64,000 nucleotides of DNA, taken from the NCBI GenBank assembly GCA_964006375.1, contig OZ023268.1, forward strand, positions 86,228,858 to 86,292,857. Direction: 5' to 3'. Below are positions 1 to 43,781 of this stretch, piece by piece. This DNA comes from Tillus elongatus. Lineage: Eukaryota > Arthropoda > Insecta > Coleoptera > Cleridae. Numbering within the stretch: the stretch's first letter is position 1; each line of letters starts with the position of its first letter. Below the pieces are notes generated by a model. It saw nothing but the letters and a program-made list of their open reading frames with translations, was not told the origin of the DNA and ran no database searches. The position numbers were made by a program, and so were the translations under genes.

Positions 1-942
1 TTTCACCTCGCAGGTGTCGTGTCCTGTCGGAAGCTCAATTTGTTAGGTGAAATTTAAGCTAACGCTGGCAGGTGTTGGGCCTGGACGAACCCGGAGGTGA
101 CTAGGGTCTCTAGGAGGGGATTACACCTGGAGACTTGGGCCTACTCTGTGAGCATCGATACAAGCTAACGACCCCGCCTGGATGCTGCTCGAGGGCGGGA
201 ATTCATGATACCGCCTCGAGTCAATGAAACATTGGCGGGGGTCTGGTGCAGGTGGGGCTGGGGGAGGCGGATATCTCTGGGGAGTGATATGCACCCGGAG
301 TTTAACGTCTCCACTGTGGCCTCAGGGACTGACAATTGGCCTTGCTTGGTTGTTACTCGGGAGCGGGGTTCCAGATGATACCGCCCTGGATTGAGCCCTG
401 GCGTGTGTCGTGTGTCCAGACGTCCCGGGGGGCTCTGATCTCTAATGAGTGGTAAACACCCGGAGTTTGGAGCCCATACTGTGTGCTACGAAACGGATGG
501 ACAGCCTCGCTGGGGTGATGCTCGGGAGCGGGACTCAATGGGATGTTGCCTTGAGATTAACACTGTTAGGTGTCAGGTTTAGACGAGCCTGAGGGGAGCT
601 GAGATCTCTAGGGGTGGATTGCAACTGGAGATTAGATGCTGCTCGAGAGCGGGACTTAATCATACCGCCTCGAGGCAAACACTGACAGATGTCAGGTCCA
701 GATGAACTCGGAGAGAAGTTATCTCTCTTTGAGCTTCGAAACGGGCAAACGACGTCCCTCAGATGGCAGTACAACTGCCAAACAAACTTTCACCCTCAAG
801 AAAAGATCGACTCCCTCCGGGAGCTGGAATTGGTGGGTCAAATCTAAATAATTAGACGTGAGCCACAATAGACCTAAGGTCGCGGTGGAGGGACTGGAAT
901 AGCCCACTCACAACAAAATCTAATCTCTAATCTAATCTACGT
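1..942 (+). repeat. LINE 3' region with irregular ~150-bp repeats and 3' terminus
   Basis: The first 720 bases are an imperfect tandem array: phrases such as CTCGAGGGCGGGA or CTCGGGAGCGGG, ATACCGCC, and GATCTCTAG recur near 185, 350, 520 and 640. From about 856 the sequence (GTGAGCCACAATAGACCT, then GGTCGCGGTGGAGGGAC and CCCACTCACAA) matches the 3' end of the RNase-H LINE that finishes near 36166. It ends in a TCTAATC-rich tail. I infer the 3' UTR and tail of another copy of that LINE family, with its coding part outside the window. No gene is supported here. The following 943-1156 is plain AT-rich sequence. Confidence 0.6.
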
Positions 943-1156
943 ATGTATTATGTATACGCCTACAGTCTACATTATATTATGTACTTCTTTTTTACTTACT
1001 ATTTTAGACCTTTTTTTTTTAGAATAATGTTATACTGAATCGGTTTTAACGTTAAATGGTACATTTGCCTACAACAAACTGCGATGCTATAATGAAACAA
1101 CGTTAAATGAGACGACATTATGTGAGGACTTACTGTCTTACATTTTTGTATATCTA

Positions 1157-1769
1157 CAGTGTGACCCACTTGTTTGTGAGTCACCCTGTAAAATCTTCAA
1201 GTATAGTGCAATTTTAACCGGATTCTCTTTAAAGTGTAGATCTTGTTGACCTGTATTTCTGGAACAATAGGCGCCATATTTCTAGAAAATCCAAGGCCTA
1301 CTTCCTCAGGTTTCAGGAGTAAAATTTTAAGAATCCTTATTAGGGATTTTTTATAAGAAATCTGGTCACTCCACTGGATTTACCATCCCCAAAACTGGTC
1401 CTGTACTAAATTGCAACGAAAATTACGTGTAGAAATGAGTTTGTAGGCAAACTAAAAATGCATAATACATCATTTTCATAAATTTATTTTGCCAACTTAT
1501 CCATGAAAAACATTGATATAAGATTAAACTGATGGTAACATGGTCTAAATATTCTTATGCATAGTTTTGACAAATAATAATAATAAATAAAATAATAATA
1601 ATTTTACTCCTTAAAATTGAGGAAGTAGGCCTTGGATTTTGTAAAAATATGGCGCTTACTGCTCCAAAAATACAGTTCATCAAGATTTACACTTTAAAGA
1701 AAATCCGATTAAAATCGCACTATAAATAAAGATTTTACAGGGTGACTCCCGAACAAATGGGTCACACTG
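1157..1769. mobile_element. MITE, Tc1/mariner type, ~175-bp terminal inverted repeats
   Basis: The left arm (1157 to about 1328) and right arm (about 1598 to 1769) are inverted copies of each other with scattered differences. Both ends read CAGTGTGACCCA inward and are flanked by TA (1155-1156 and 1770-1771), the target duplication of the Tc1/mariner superfamily. The roughly 270 bases between the arms have no coding potential. Non-autonomous. Confidence 0.8.
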
Positions 1770-2870
1770 TATATACATGGAATTCTAAAAAGTATTCGTG
1801 TAAGGTACTTTAAAACGTTAGACGGTTGCTTAAAACGAAATGGTTTAATTTATGTGTTACTATGTATGCTATAAGAATGGAATAATAATAATAATATATT
1901 TGTGATTATTATTTGTACAGTGTGTTGACAAAAAAAGCAAGCTTGTGCTTGTATCCAACACAATTTAGATTACCAATGCAGAGTCCAAAATATTATAAAT
2001 AAATGTCAAAATCCAATTTCAGTTTGTTAGTAGGTTACATCAAGTTATTACTTGGTGTAATCTCATGTTATTATCCAATAGAGAAAATATATAAAAATTT
2101 TAAAACTATATATGGTTTCGCGGATCCTTGATGTAATTTGATTTTCAGATATAAAGAAAAATGAATAGGTGATTTTTACTATGCCATACAATACTGACTG
2201 TGTAATGTTAACTTTACAGGGAAATTGAGGGAGCAAAATAAGCATTGTAACAATATGACTAAGCTGTTGCCTTAACAAACTTTAACTTTTTGTTTACTGT
2301 GCACTGTGCATGTCCTACCCTTACCTTTAATAGGAAGATAAGTTAGTAAGTCAATGTAGGTAGTCCCCAGTATATTAGTTAATTATTGGAGTAAATGAAT
2401 CACTAAAGTTCTACAATATTGTAAAGTGGTTTACAAAGTGAAAGGCATAAACAAGAAAAACATACACACAAATCCTCCTTACAAGGCTAAAACATATTTT
2501 TATTAAATACAACTGTTCACTTTTTAGCAACTTTAAAATATATTTTAAAAAGCTTACTGTAAGTTACTTCACTTTTAGAACTGTCCTTTAAAATTATCAG
2601 ATGTTGGAGGTTGATTAAATAATAAATGTTTATGCATCAACTTACCAAAAATAGGCATTTGTTGTGATAACAATAGAATTATATTTACATTTTTTAGTCA
2701 TTAAATTACGTACTAATTGAAGTTTGAAGTTTTTAGAAAGTAGGTTAATTTTTGGTAGTTATCATTACACTGAGTAGTTCAAATTTCCAGAACACTTTGC
2801 GACGACTGCAACGTTGTCAGTTTGTATATTTATAACAGCCAGCTTACAAATAACAGTAAGATGTACGACA
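1770..2870. other. AT-rich stretch with no recognisable feature
   Basis: I see no open frame with family resemblance, no inverted repeat and no RNA gene here. Confidence 0.5.
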
Positions 2871-3366
2871 GGGTTGCCATCTCGGTGCGGAACCAGGTAA
2901 TCTGTTGTCACGAAAGCTGCAAATAACACAAAATGTTATAAAATAGAGACTGCGTACAACCAACTAACAATTTTGTAAATTGTCAGCCCTGGTCCATTTT
3001 CTTCCCTAATATAGGGACAATGTATGTAAGAATAGATGTACTCTCACCATAATTAGAACAGCAGACCTGTTTCGCTCTAATTAGAGCTCGTCAGTAGGGT
3101 ATACTAATTACAGCGAGAGCACACCTATAAAGTAATACGGCTATGGTAGCCAGCCTCCTAGGACATTGTGAGATGTACGACAGGGTCGCCATCTCGGTGC
3201 GTAACCAAGTAGTATGTTGTCACGAGAGCTCCAATGTACCTAGAAGGCTGGCTACCATAGCCGTTTTACTTTATAGGTGTGTTCTCGCTATAATTTGTAA
3301 AGCGTACTGACGAGCTCTAATTAGAGCGAATCCAGCCTGCGATTCTAATTATGGTGAGAATACATA
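2871..3366. repeat. Fold-back repeat (~130-bp inverted arms) with a direct repeat
   Basis: Bases 3039-3168 and 3231-3366 are inverted copies (for example GGCTATGGTAGCCAGCC against GGCTGGCTACCATAGCC). A roughly 65-base block starting GATGTACGACAGGG occurs directly repeated at 2872 and 3172, the second copy forming the loop between the arms. It looks like a fold-back or MITE-type element; terminal duplications were not resolved. Bases 3367-3760 show nothing recognisable. Confidence 0.65.
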
Positions 3367-3759
3367 TATCGCCTTACAGTTTACAAATACTGGTATTATT
3401 CTGTGGTGAATTTGTGTAAATAGTAAATACCAAATATAGGCGCAAATACTATAGAATATAGAATAATACATTAAATGGGTTGTCAACTTTGATATGTCTG
3501 TTTCTGAAGTGGGTTCGCTTCCCAATCGGGGCAAATTAATTTGTTCTGTTTGGAAACTAATTCATATATCACCGTTCATGCCATACTGTTCCAATATCCA
3601 TTCCGCTAATAATCACAGTTGTCGAAGCGTGTCATCAAATTATAAAAAAGTACATTAAATATTCTGTAGCGAATGGAAACAAAATTGGATTAAATTAAGA
3701 ACATAAATTTTAATTAATATATAGCTAAAGCAATACAAAGTTTAATTAAATATCTTCCA

Positions 3760-4300
3760 GTTGATGCATCAATTTTAACGATGTATAGAACGCACTAAAC
3801 AATCAACTTTGCAAACAACTTTTCCTACTTTGAGCAAAAATAAAACAGATAACGATACACGTAGCTTTATGTATCAATCTATTTTTGTTTTGTATAATCG
3901 ACTACCTCAAAAATTTAAAATGTTCAATACCAACAAATTTAAGTATAAATTAAAATTGTTTTTGCTCAACAATCAATAGGTAGAGGTTGGTTTCCATGTG
4001 GTAGGCATCGATGCTAGGGTGTTTCCATTCTTAGCTTAAGTTTTGGCCTGTAGTTGGGACTCCTTTGAAATTTAGGCAATTTTTAATTTAGATTTTTCTT
4101 CAGATTTGCTTGTTGATTTTATTTTTTGTTTTTGTTTGCCGAAGATACCCAGTTGCGTGTAATGTGCCCTGTTTCCACTGACGGTTGGGGTTGAGTGTGA
4201 ATAGCTCTGCTAGACTTCGCCCTTTCCTGGTGGTGGTTGTGGGATTGTAATACGAATCATAATTTAGTTAATAAAGGCGATATTTATTTATTTTATATAT
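3760..4300 (+). mobile_element. 3'-terminal fragment of a non-LTR retrotransposon (same family as 37680-38285)
   Basis: This block aligns base for base over long runs with 37700-38280: the C-terminal coding remnant containing YNRLPQ, then the 3' UTR phrases GTGGTAGGCATCGATG, GTGCCCTGTTT and TAGCTCTGCTAGACTT, ending TTAATAAAGGCGATATTTATTTATTT. The A/T-rich tail and 5' truncation are typical of LINE copies made by target-primed reverse transcription. Confidence 0.7.
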
Positions 4301-5655
4301 GTAAAAAAAGGCAAAAAGTAAGTCCAACCCTGTGGAAAATGATGCGTCAAATGGACGACTTTGTCACCTATAATATTATTAGATAAACTGCTCGAAAATA
4401 TTTCCATTACCTATATTCCAAACAAAGCTGTACCTGTACATTGACGTACCAAACGCGTCTCTGACGGCACGCAATAAAGAAACAGGTTTGCCTCTGATTG
4501 TTACAGCAGCTTGCTTAATGCGCGAAGTCACTTCCTGTCAAATATTTACTGGTATTTTAAATATTAAGGTCTTCATGTATCCTCACAAAAAAAGTCGCAG
4601 GGCTTCCTCGGTGGACACGGAATTTATCCAGATTCCACATCGACCTACCCAGCACTTCGGAACTCGTTAAAAAATTCCCCCGCTTCCCATCGACAATGGG
4701 CGCAGGTGTCCCATCCCGCGTACTAATCATATATTATCTCTAATATCCAAGGCATACCTCTTCTAGAACATTTTGGGAAGACCATTTACAAAAAACAGCA
4801 AATCATATAGTTTGCCTGGGTTGCTTAATGACTGAATTCAATTGAGAAACATGAAAGTTAGGTACTTATTATATGACTTTTATATGGTATATATAGAGAT
4901 GATGTGACTATTATATATCTACCAATAAAGCATAATAATCTCACAGCATATAATTATAATAATATTATTATTCATTCATTAATAAAATAATTCGTATACG
5001 AGAAACATTCAAGTTACTTTGAATGTTGCAGTGTAACAAAATTGCTATGAGAAAAGCTGTGTATTTTTACCCCTTTATTTAGGCTTCATGTAAATGAACT
5101 TGTGGCTTGTGGCCAATTACATTCCCGTCTTTGTAAAATATTTGTATAAATGGTTCACATGACAACATTTGTCATTTTAGAGGACCTACCTACTTCTTAT
5201 TGTCAATTTAAAGTGTTAAAAACGATTAATTTTTGACAGCCTAAAATTTTTGTGCATAAATTTTTACTTATATCCTTACATTTAGTTCAAAAAATTATAA
5301 TACTATTATTACTGTTTTGATTTTACTGATTGGATTGGTGAGTTTCAAACTATCTGTAACAGATAAGTACTTAATCAATACATTTTTATTTTCTTAACAC
5401 ACCAGGTTTTGTACATCCCGGCTTTATAGTTAGGTAAGTACCTATTTACCTACCCAACCTCTATCATTTCATTCCCCTTTATTTGCGACTAAGTATAATA
5501 GCTGTTAAAGAGGTTCATTAGATTAAAAAGAGTTTTAATGAAAAAAAAATTATATATATAGCCACATTATAAAATATCATAAACCTTTTGTGTTATGAAC
5601 ACTTTATTTATTACCGCCTAATAAAATTCAAAATTAGCCAATTATTATAGCTATA
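4301..5655. other. AT-rich intergenic stretch, nothing recognised
   Basis: No coding region of recognisable family, no long inverted repeat and no RNA gene was seen. Confidence 0.5.
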
Positions 5656-5692
5656 GATATAAGAAACAGCGTATTTGGTATTTGCTAAGGTA

Positions 5693-8413
5693 CCGTCAAC
5701 TGGGGTGACTTCGGACAGATTTTGGACTTTTTTATCAATAACTTTTTTTCTAACGAAGCAATCGTTCTGAAATTTTAACTCAATATAGCTCCAACATTCA
5801 CCTACACGGTGATCAACTGAGATTGTTGATTTTTTTAATCAAAAACATTTTTTTTAAAATTTTGAAAAGTGTCCGAAGTCACCCCATGGGGTGGGGTGAC
5901 TTCGGACACGTATTTAAAACAACAGGAAATCGATGGCTTAGTGATTTAGGGGTGACTTCGGACAAAAAAAATTTTTTTAATTTTTAAGGAAATAGGAAGT
6001 AATTGGAAGGAATTGAAAGTCAAAATATGCATAAAAATAAACACTTTATTCTCAAAAAAAAAAAACAAAAAAACAAAAAAATCATTCTTATGAAATATTT
6101 GGCAGGTATAGTCACAATCACTCTAAAATAATATTCTTTGGTAAATTCACAAACTTATAGCAATCTCTTCTAAATTCTTTAAATAACAGTCTCTGATAAA
6201 TTTCAGACTCCCCAATGATGCTGTTGTCAGAAACATTTGGAAAATGGAAGTAAATTTCGTCACCAAATGTTTTCTTTCGAAGAAAACTAACTGAGTAGCT
6301 TTGCCCTTCTTTCGCAAGAAGTTTTCCCACGTAATATTTATTTTTGAAGGAATTTTCCACGGGCAATTCAACGACGACAAAGTCATTTACAGCTAGTTCT
6401 TCTGAGATGTCTTGCTGAGAGATATTTTCAGAGCTTTCATCAGCCCCTTCTGTATTTTCTACTTCCATATCTAAGCGCAAATCAAAGGATGATTGAGAAG
6501 GAAGCATCTTATTTATTTTTTTGATTTGATTTGCTAGAAGAGATAATGGAAGATCATCCTCGACATCATCGGAATCGCCGTCGCATGCAATATCTATGGG
6601 TTTTTTACTCGGTTTTTTACACATTTTAATTTTAATCCCAGATACAGATGGAGTGTTTTCTGCACTCGGTTTACTTTGTCGATTATCTGGGATATCTAAA
6701 AGTGTGATCTCACGTCCAGGTGGAATAGTGACACGCCTCCTTCTTTTGGGTTTTGTTTGTTCCGGCGTTCTATTTTCCTTCAAAAATTCTAGTAAGCTCT
6801 CGTCTATCTTATGAGGTAAATTAGTTTGGTCAGTCTCAGATATTTCTTCGGGTAGGCGTTTTATAACCTGTTGAGGACAGAGCGGAAAAATGCCCCCAGC
6901 TCTAAAACCAGACAAGATATATTTTTTTGAGCTAGCTTCTATTGACGCTAATGTCCGTTTAAGGAGGTTTGGAAAATCGCATTTTTGGAATGGCCCTCTT
7001 CTCTTTGTCTTCCATTCTGAGAGAATTTTTCTCCAGGCTTTTTTCAAAGGGCCAAAATAGGCAATGTCTAGCGGTTGGCAAAGATGTGTTGAATTTGGCG
7101 GGAGCAAGATAAATTTGATATTTAGGCGTTCACATTCTTCGATAACATCAACAGTAATGTGGCTTGACAAATTGTCACCAATGAGCACTTTTGCTCCATC
7201 TTTTTTCTTGAAATATGGGATAGCTATTTGTCGAAACCATTCGCGAAATGTGACGGTCTCGAAGCATCCTGACTTGCTTACACTATAGCGGCAACCATCC
7301 GGACCATTTTCTTCCCAATCCTCGTATCGATGTTTTGCCTTGTAAACTACGAACGGCGGTAATAATTCCCCACTTGCTGAAGCCGCCATCATAACGCTGA
7401 TGCTGCTTTTTGATGTATCCATAACTGTCACAGTGTTTTGATCCCCTCTTACACACCACCTTAACTTTACCGGGATCGTCTGAAAAGTTTGTTTCGTCAT
7501 AGTTGACGATTTTCTAGGGGCTAACACCTTCTAAAGAAACCCTTAACTCTTCGAAATAACTTGTCAAAGTTTGTTTATTGACTTGAGCCCTATATCTTTT
7601 GATATTCTGACAGCATCTTGTTGTCAGCCCTTTGTGGCGATTCAAAAACAATTTCATCCAGTCAGAGCCAGGTAAGTTATGTTTAAACTATGGTATATTT
7701 ACCCCCTTTTCGTCTAAATAACTCTTAACAATAGTTTGAATATAATATTGAGTTAGGGGAAATCCCCAATGCGCCGCGATATTTATTGTTGCAACCAGCC
7801 TTTCCTCTTCTTCTTCCGGTATTTTTGTTTGTCCCCCAACAGATTTACCATGAATCCCCTTTATTCTGTCACTTATGATGGATTTGGGCACACCATAATA
7901 TTCTGCCGCCTGTCGCACACTTTTTTTCTTACTTTGGACATCTTGGACTGCTTTCTCCAACTGCTCTGCACGATAATATTGATATCGGCGGCCGCCTAAG
8001 ACTTTTTTGTAGGTTCGTACCATGTCCGAAGTCACCCCCTTTAATGGAGATATTTTCATTATCACCCTGTATAATAAAAACTATTGAAAATAGAAAAACC
8101 ACATATTGATGAAAATGTTCTTAAAACATTGGGCTATCACATAATAATAATTAAATAGACCTAAAGTGAGTATCTTTTTCCACTTACTGTGTTAGCGAGA
8201 AAATCCTATATGCAGAAAAATGCCGTTAAATCGGCAAAACTCTCCCGAACAAGCAAACACGCGCCACGGACGTCTAGACGGAACTAAGAGGGACAGATTT
8301 GATCGAGAACAATCGGGATTTCGCGCATCGGTTTGCCGCTAGAAGAACGTGCGCGAAATTACCACGTGTTGTCCGAAGTCACCCCGCCTGTCCGAAGTCA
8401 CCCCAGTTGACGG
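5693..8413 (-). mobile_element. pogo-type DNA transposon, full length with TIRs and TA duplication
   Basis: Both ends carry the inverted repeat CCGTCAACTGGGGTGAC(TTCGGACA), flanked by TA at 5691-5692 and 8414-8415. The motif TGACTTCGGACA recurs subterminally in both orientations (near 5703, 5874, 5893, 5950, 8025, 8371 and 8390), as expected for transposase-binding sites. The interior holds one transposase gene on the - strand, broken by stops and a frameshift. The element interrupts one arm of a perfect 38-bp inverted repeat (5656-5693 and 8885-8922). Confidence 0.85.
6118..8023 (-). pseudogene. pogo/Tigger-family transposase, broken by two in-frame stops and a frameshift
   Basis: Translation begins best at the ATG at 8023 (MVRTYKKV). 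An N-terminal pipsqueak-type helix-turn-helix follows (residues ~10-60, containing KKKSVRQAAEYYGVPKS). A region with GSDW and FLNRHKGLT precedes the DDE core. The first acidic residue is in the conserved YDETNF at about 7505-7485, the second in VLIGDNLSSH at about 7190, and the third in the CQPLDI motif at about 7075, giving a DDD triad as in pogo. In-frame stops fall near 7687 and 7514, and a frameshift near 7460 separates the first aspartate from the rest. The C-terminal tail is acidic and reaches the stop at 6118. The long surviving frame suggests recent decay. It would have bound the element's own ends in the nucleus. Confidence 0.85.
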
Positions 8414-8415
8414 TA

Positions 8416-8884
<469 letters not shown>

Positions 8885-9008
8885 GTACCTTAGCAAATAC
8901 CAAATACGCTGTTTCTTATATCTCACCCATAATCCCAAATTTGGTAATTGATCAAATAAGTATTATTAGGTAGGTACCTACCTATTTTTTTATAAATATG
9001 CAGGTCCT

Positions 9009-9362
9009 TGTGTGTGTTTTGTTTCTTTAACGTCTGCCTATTTTCGCGACTATGACCAATCACCGACGCCAGGGAGCAGTTTCTCCTCACTATCCTAGAA
9101 ATGTTGCCGAACCCCTGCCTTTATGTAAGAAGGGTAGGGATCTTTAACGTGCCCAAACATCGCATGGACACGGGACCGACGGTTTTACGCCCCCTCCGAA
9201 GGGCGGAATTTGCAGACATTCAACTTGCTCAAATACAATGTTAGAACCTCGGTTGATGTTAATGTTACAGTTTGTACTGAAAACGTGAAAGGAGAACCCT
9301 GGGATCTACCCAAGTACCCTTCGGTTCCAAATTCTTACCCCTGAACCACTGAGGTTCTAATA
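9009..9362 (-). mobile_element. SINE, tRNA-related head, 11-bp target-site duplication
   Basis: The 354-base insert is flanked by perfect copies of ATGCAGGTCCT (8998-9008 and 9363-9373). Read on the - strand it starts with a tRNA-like head: an A-box-like CAGTGGTTCAGGGGTAAG and a degenerate B box around GGGTAGATCCC. The body contains AAAACCGTCGGTCCCGTGTC and GGGCACGTTAAAGATCC, a phrase I recall recurring in many invertebrate genomes. It ends in AAAGAAACAAAACACACACA, an A-rich tail. Direct duplications, a Pol III promoter and an A-rich end together define a SINE; I cannot name the superfamily with certainty. Confidence 0.8.
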
Positions 9363-9373
9363 ATGCAGGTCCT

Positions 9374-9850
9374 ATTTACCGCATTTAAAACTTGCAAAAC
9401 GTAAAAATTATGATAGGTATAAATTTCAAATGAATCTATTTAAACTGACTTTAGAATTTTAGGGAGTCCATCCAAATACCTATACATTTTGATAGGCTTT
9501 GTAAATATAAGTAAATTAATGAGTGCATCAGATTATCCATATGGTATAATTCTTAATTTAATTCTCTTAAAACGGGATTTTCTTATCCAAACAGAAGTCC
9601 TTAAACAATCCTGTAAACAGAGTAAATAAGAACTTGTTTAACGACTTCATATTAAAACGTATTTATTGAAGTCGATAATGACGCGTTATTTCCTACATCA
9701 TTAAATTTGCCGACTTGCGAAAACATACGAAATCACCAAAGATAAATAATTATGAAATGCGAACCAGCTAGACATTACACGTACGATTGGAACGTCTGAG
9801 TGCCATATGTTTTAGATCCGCTGGCGTGAACTCGACCAGTTATTGTCAAT
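9374..9850 (+). promoter_or_regulatory. SEC62: SEC62 upstream region (presumed promoter and 5' UTR)
   Basis: These 477 bases lie between the SINE and the SEC62 start codon. No TATA box at a convincing distance was seen. The start codon context is CAATATGG with A at -3, a favourable insect translation context. Transcription start is not determinable. Confidence 0.4.
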
Positions 9851-41117
<31,267 letters not shown>

Positions 41118-42654
41118 TTGGTCCTATATGTTTTTATTTATTTATTTATCCATTTAGGAAATGATCGGGCTGATATATCTGTATATAAACATAGTTATAT
41201 GGTTATTATTGCTGTTTATAATTAAAGAGTATAATGTTTTTAGTTTTTAAGGAAGCTAAGGGCAACAGTGTGCGTTGTATTCCCAATTTCCTTCGAAAGC
41301 TTTTAATTTGTATATTATTAGAATGGGTTATATTGATAGATAAAGTATTATAAGTGTGTCATTTAAGGTAAATTAGTTTTTACTTTTTGTTTTGTTTTTT
41401 TATTTTTGTAGACATTGGTGCTATATATGATTATTTTACCAGAGTGCTGTTGCATTTAGATAATTTACTATTCATTTTTCTATTATATATTACACTAGTT
41501 ATATTGTTCTATGAAATAAAAAAATATGGTAAAATGTTTGTGTATAATTCCACGATATTTATTTATTCATACAGGTGGGATTTTTAAAGTGTTACAAGGC
41601 AACATCGAAAAACTGCTTATTTAATACAAATTTGGTAAAGTGGTTAGGGGGTAGGTAGACAAATCCCAGGATGGTATATCGGATATATCAAACTGGTGAA
41701 ACCCATCATATGCATCTAATAGTATGTTGGCCAAAAACACAACACAAATCTCAACACAAAGTGTTGTGTCCTAATATTGTTAATCCTCACCCTCAATCTC
41801 CCTGAGTCCACTCTGTCCATCCTTAGTCAACATAACCGCCCCCCGCCCCCCAACCCCATGCCCTCCACAGCAACTAGAGGTGCAGAGACGACATTGGTAT
41901 CCAAGTGAGAGTTGTCATGGAGCTTCAGAATTGTGTTATAAAAACTGTCATGTGTAAATAGAACTGTCATATAAAAACATGACAAAGATCACAAATCAAT
42001 AAAATGTCAACAACCGAGAAAAGGAGCTACAAGATAACCCTAGACTCGATCACTTCCTCATCATCCAGTGTCCAATAAGTTCGTGGCAAGACCGGCTGAA
42101 CCGTGTGTGGTAGCCAGACACTGCATAATAGTTTATATACTGTGGTCTCACCAAAGTTAACTCCGTCATCGTTCAGCGGTCAGGCAGATCCCCTGACCCG
42201 CGACACGTAGTCAAGTTATCAATACCCACAGTTGCCACCATTGGCACATGGACAAGTCGAGTGAGCCTCGTTGTGGGAAGAACCACTCTTTCTACGAGCG
42301 ACTGACTTAGAGATCCCTTCAACCGCAACATCGCAATCTACCACATGCTGATCACCGCAAGCTTCAGAGTCGTCACCTGGAGACGTGAATCACCTTGGCC
42401 CTTTGGACAATGCTGTCAGGTACCATTGACATTATCCACATGTTGGTTACGGCAAACTACCTCTCCAACTGTAAGTCACCGTTTTGTTGTATCATTATTA
42501 GATCACAACACCCGCATTCACCCTTGTATTTAAATTGGTAACTTTGTAATATTAAATTGTTATTGTTTTACCACGTGTAGTTATTACAAATCTGTACCTA
42601 CAAAGAACAGTTCCTCTGGTCCGTCCTTCTAATGCTAGCCTTTTCTGAATCGTA
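41118..42654. other. SEC62 downstream region; possible solo LTR, otherwise nothing recognised
   Basis: AT-rich to 41700. From about 41740 to 42588 base composition rises and the block ends ACCACGTGTAGTTATTACA. It begins near TGTTGTGTCC at 41761, so it could be a TG...CA solo LTR, but no clear target duplication was found. Confidence 0.25.
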
Positions 42655-43247
42655 CACAAAACAAGTTGCAAAAAAATGCAGAGGCTGATCTGTCTTGGAA
42701 TAACGGGATCTATGGCATTATGCCTTACAGCTGCAATAGAGGCAATGCTGGATATTACTCCACTATGCATGAAGAGGGAAGAAGCACTAAGTACCTTAAG
42801 ACTAATTCAAGCAGACAAATCAAACCAGGAGACCTGGTTGACCAATTGAAGATGTTGGAAATTATTCCATTGGAGTTGCTTACCAAACTAACAGATCAAA
42901 TGCTAGCTAAACTGGACTTTATTGTTCCATTTGGAATGGTCAAGGACTAACTGACCTCCAAGGATGGGACAAACAGTGAAAGGCTGACCAACACCTCATC
43001 TGTATGGTATACAGACATGTCTAAACAAACACACCAACTGACCGCCAAGGATGGGACAAGCAGTAAAAGGCTGACCAACACCTCATCTATATGGTATACA
43101 GACATGTCTAAACAAACGCAGGGAGTAGGACTGGGAACGAGAGGACCCTACTTTAGACTCTTTAAGTGCCTAGGAAAAACTTCCACCATCTTCAAAGCAG
43201 AAATGCTTGCTATAAATTTGTGTACACAGGAGTGCATACAAACATGA
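42655..43247 (+). pseudogene. LINE fragment: RT C-terminus and RNase H start (R1/LOA-like)
   Basis: A + strand frame from 42672 reads QRLICLGITGSMALCLTAAI, closely resembling LQRQACLMITGAISTAPSAA of the 34040 element. Further on SIWYTDMSKQTQGVGLGTRG and AEMLAINLCTQECIQ match the start of RNase H, with DMS for DGS. A 70-base segment around GATGGGACAA is directly repeated at 42964 and 43052. Both ends are truncated. Confidence 0.65.
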
Positions 43248-43781
43248 CTCAGAAAAGTCTGGACACAGCAAGTGCTTTATTTATTTATTTTATTTATTTA
43301 TTTATTTCCCATACATACAATAATACTTACTGACTAATATTAAGAACAGTAGCACGTAAGTTCAGAAGAACTTGTATGTGCTGAAAAATTCCTCCTACAT
43401 ATTCTACAGAGCAGTTGCATGCATCTTTCCAGTTACAGTGCAACAGGACGTATCACGTCCGTATGATCCGGTTCTCCAATCTTATCTCTATTATTTACCA
43501 TTAAATGATCTCTACAATCAGCCGTGATTAAAGTCTACTCCCCTCTCATCACAATAAAAAGGAGGAAAGAGGAAGATCCGATATTTACAACAAATTACTA
43601 AACCACTTGTTTCCCGATTCAATATATACCTACCCAATCACAATTGAAAATAACACTCACTTACCAAGTTAAATACCCACCAAGTCTCTCACGTACGCGC
43701 ACTCACACTCACACATTCCCACACATCCACACTCTTTCATGTACATTCATTATCCAAATATATACACGCAGTATGAAAACA

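Noticed and set aside
41740..42588. Possible solo LTR
   Set aside because: TG...CA-like ends can be chosen, but no target duplication, primer-binding site or second copy in the window supports it.
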